A DNA stretch of 64,000 bases, taken from Archangium violaceum Cb vi76. Its GTDB lineage: Bacteria > Myxococcota > Myxococcia > Myxococcales > Myxococcaceae. Shown here piece by piece: positions 62,300 to 64,000 of this stretch (its first letter is position 1; each line of letters begins with the position of its first letter). Made by a program: the position numbers and the translations under genes. The DNA lies in NCBI RefSeq assembly GCF_000733295.1, contig NZ_JPMI01000378.1, positions 169,584 through 233,583 of the forward strand, given 5' to 3'. The notes below the pieces were generated by a model. It did no database searches and was not told the origin of the DNA. It worked only from the letters and a program-made list of their open reading frames with translations.

Positions 62300-62373
62300 T
62301 GAGGAGAGGGGAACCGTGGCCGCGGCGGGGCCGCGCGACCTGATACGTTGAGGTCCTCCGAGGTAGGCCCCGC

Positions 62374-64000
62374 GTGTCCACACATCCGCCATCCCCCAGC
62401 CCCGAGCCCCCCCTCCTCGCCGGCATGGTTGCCGCCCTGAATCCGCCCGACGACACGTCTCCACTGCCCGTGGGTACCGTCATTGGCGGAGACGTGGTGG
62501 AGGGGGTGCTGGGCCGTGGCGGCTTCGCCACGGTGTACCGGGTGCGCAGCCCCAGCGGCTACGTGTCCGCCCTCAAGCTGCTGCCGCTGGACGAGGGCCC
62601 CGAGCGGGCCGAGCGCGCCTGGCGTGAGATGTTGCTGGGCACGCGCCTGAACCACCCCAACCTCGTGCGCCAGTTGGGCGCGGGGAAGTGGCCGCTGGAG
62701 AACCCGCGCTACCTGTGGGTGAAGATGGAGATGGTGGAGGGCCCCACGCTGGACGCGTGGGGACTGGCGGGCGGGCGCACCGTGGGCGAGGTGATGGAGC
62801 GGGTGCTGGAGGTGGCGAGCGCGCTGGCGGTGTCGCACGAGGCGGGCGTGCTCCACCGGGACGTGAAGGAGGCCAACATCCTGGTGAGCCAGAGCACCGG
62901 GCAGGCGGTGCTGGTGGACTTCGGGGTGGGCTGGCACCCGGCGTGCCCCACCCTGACGAAGGGGATGTTTCCTCCGGGCACGCCGGCCTACCGCGCCCCC
63001 GAGGCCTGGGCCTATGGCCGTGCGCACGCGGGCGAGCCGGGCGCGCACTACCGGGCCGGGGTGGGGGATGACCTGTACGCGGTGGGCGTGGTGCTCTACC
63101 GGCTGCTGACGGGCCGCTTTCCCTTCCGTCCCGCCGAGCACGGAGGCGAGGACGTGGAGGCGGTGCTGCACCGCGAGCCGCTGCCGCCGCACCTCGTCAA
63201 CCCACGGGTGCCCCTGGCGGTGGAGGAAGTGTGCCTGCGGCTGCTGGCCAAGACACCGGAGGCGCGCTACCCGGGCGCGGTGGCGCTGTGCAAGGAACTG
63301 GAGGAGCTGCGGGCCCGGACGGACGTGGACTGGGCGCGGGTGCTGTACCCGGAGCGGCGGCGTCCGGAGAAGCCCCGGGCACGCTGGGGCCGACTCCTGG
63401 CGGTGGTGGGCGTGGGGTTGGCGGTGGCGTTGGGGGCCTGGTGGCTCGGCTCCAGCCAGGAAGTGGCGCCGGAGGAGCCCACGCCGGAACCTGTGCGGGC
63501 CGTGGCCGCGCCTCCTGCCGAGGCGCCTCCTCCCCCGGCCGCCGCCCCGTCGCTGGCGCTCCGAAAGGACAGTGCCCCCGTGAAGCAGCCGCAGACGTCT
63601 GACCCCCAGCCCCAAGCCACCTCCAAGCGCCGCAAAGCCGCCGTGCGCACCGCATGTCTTGGACTCACCGGCGCCGCGCTCCAGGCCTGCATGGGCACGC
63701 CGCAGCAGGTACCGTCCGAGCGCCCCGCTCCGCCGCCCCAGGCGTGTCCCGCCGGAGCCCTGGAGACGATGAAGAACACGCTCGGCTTGAGCCTGGGGGA
63801 AGTGAAGAGCGTGGACTGGAGCAGCGTGCGGGGAATGTCCGTGCTCGTCCAGGAGGACGCGACCCTGCGCGTGGGGGGAGACTGGGAGACGGGGGCTGAT
63901 CGGTGGGGCAAGGGCGAGAAGGTGGCGCTGCCGAACAACACCCGCCTCACCGGGAAGCTCTACGTCAAGGAGGGGCGGGTGTACGGCCGCTTCACCGAAG
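62374..64000 (+). CDS. Membrane Ser/Thr protein kinase (3' end outside window)
   Basis: The frame is open to the right edge (at least 542 codons). The kinase domain is complete: glycine loop GVLGRGGFATVYRV, lysine in SALKLLPLDE, HRDVKEANIL, DFGVGW and YRAPEAW for APE. A membrane helix (RLLAVVGVGLAVALGAWWLG) and a Pro/Ala/Glu-rich stretch follow, then a Cys-containing tail (RTACLGLTGAALQACMG) and a beta-type end that continues beyond the window. The start at GTG 62374 is preferred for its GAGG about 10 nt upstream; ATG 62425 is the alternative. Two palindromes upstream probably regulate it. Confidence 0.85.
   Translation, partial: MSTHPPSPSPEPPLLAGMVAALNPPDDTSPLPVGTVIGGDVVEGVLGRGGFATVYRVRSPSGYVSALKLLPLDEGPERAERAWREMLLGTRLNHPNLVRQLGAGKWPLENPRYLWVKMEMVEGPTLDAWGLAGGRTVGEVMERVLEVASALAVSHEAGVLHRDVKEANILVSQSTGQAVLVDFGVGWHPACPTLTKGMFPPGTPAYRAPEAWAYGRAHAGEPGAHYRAGVGDDLYAVGVVLYRLLTGRFPFRPAEHGGEDVEAVLHREPLPPHLVNPRVPLAVEEVCLRLLAKTPEARYPGAVALCKELEELRARTDVDWARVLYPERRRPEKPRARWGRLLAVVGVGLAVALGAWWLGSSQEVAPEEPTPEPVRAVAAPPAEAPPPPAAAPSLALRKDSAPVKQPQTSDPQPQATSKRRKAAVRTACLGLTGAALQACMGTPQQVPSERPAPPPQACPAGALETMKNTLGLSLGEVKSVDWSSVRGMSVLVQEDATLRVGGDWETGADRWGKGEKVALPNNTRLTGKLYVKEGRVYGRFTE

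Larger units (their letters stand above)
61955..62373. other. 419-bp divergent regulatory region between ABC operon and kinase
   Basis: No gene of convincing length or codon pattern lies here. The left part (61955-62230) is GC-rich with no motif I can support. The right part holds two near-identical palindromes, at 62240-62261 and 62282-62299, the second ending 74 bp before the kinase start. Confidence 0.6.

Overview
The window is very GC-rich and densely coded, with frequent GTG/TTG starts and many 1-4 bp start/stop overlaps. It holds eukaryotic-type Ser/Thr kinases with Pro/Ala-rich linkers, an FHA protein, TPR and Cys-rich lipoproteins and several outer-membrane barrels. This mix fits a large myxobacterial genome (suborder Cystobacterineae, an Archangium/Cystobacter/Myxococcus-like organism); that assignment is inferred from gene style, not from a marker gene. 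No rRNA, tRNA, CRISPR array, transposase or phage was seen.

Layout. 1-5 kb: the end of an ABC exporter, a long-chain acyl-CoA ligase, and a zinc-ribbon/SDR fusion lacking the usual catalytic Tyr. 5-11 kb: a propeller-type lipoprotein with a TPR partner, a DUF2804 protein and a membrane Ser/Thr kinase. 11-22 kb: a zinc-ribbon membrane protein, an M1 aminopeptidase, HutD/MFS, a coiled-coil protein, a putative 2OG-Fe(II) oxygenase, a TPR/lipoprotein/outer-membrane group and a DUF2156 membrane protein. 22.6-26.9 kb: a MacAB-like efflux operon (adaptor, ATPase, two FtsX permeases). 26.9-29.6 kb: MreB, a CmpB-type membrane protein and a GT2 glycosyltransferase. 29.8-35.6 kb: two defence- or toxin-like modules (an OLD/PARIS-style ATPase plus a frameshifted Toprim-like partner; a PIN RNase plus a 305-aa partner), separated by a secreted orphan and a PLP decarboxylase. 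35.7-39.4 kb: an unannotated SelW-like selenoprotein with an in-frame TGA, a small PRC-barrel-like protein, then dapD-methyltransferase-dapE for lysine/peptidoglycan precursor synthesis. 39.5-50.7 kb: a cassette of SH3-like proteins and two giant proteins (1641 and 828 aa) carrying C39-, M23-, M15- and lysozyme-like modules without signal peptides, followed by a small single-pass membrane protein. 50.7-64 kb: EamA transporter, outer-membrane protein, PCD, glycerol kinase, FHA protein, ETHE1-like metallo-hydrolase, twin SpoIIAA-like proteins, an AttFGH/LolDE-like ABC trio, and a second membrane Ser/Thr kinase behind two near-identical palindromic operators.

The two observations most worth following are the selenoprotein at 35723-35971, which standard gene calling splits at its UGA, and the peptidoglycan-targeting cassette at 41.8-50.7 kb, which looks like a cell-wall-attack or remodelling system exported by a non-Sec route. 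Smaller novelties are the frameshifted Toprim-like gene, the PIN pair, the twin operators at 62240-62299 and a family of CCCTCTCCC-N3-GGGAGAGGG hairpins between genes.
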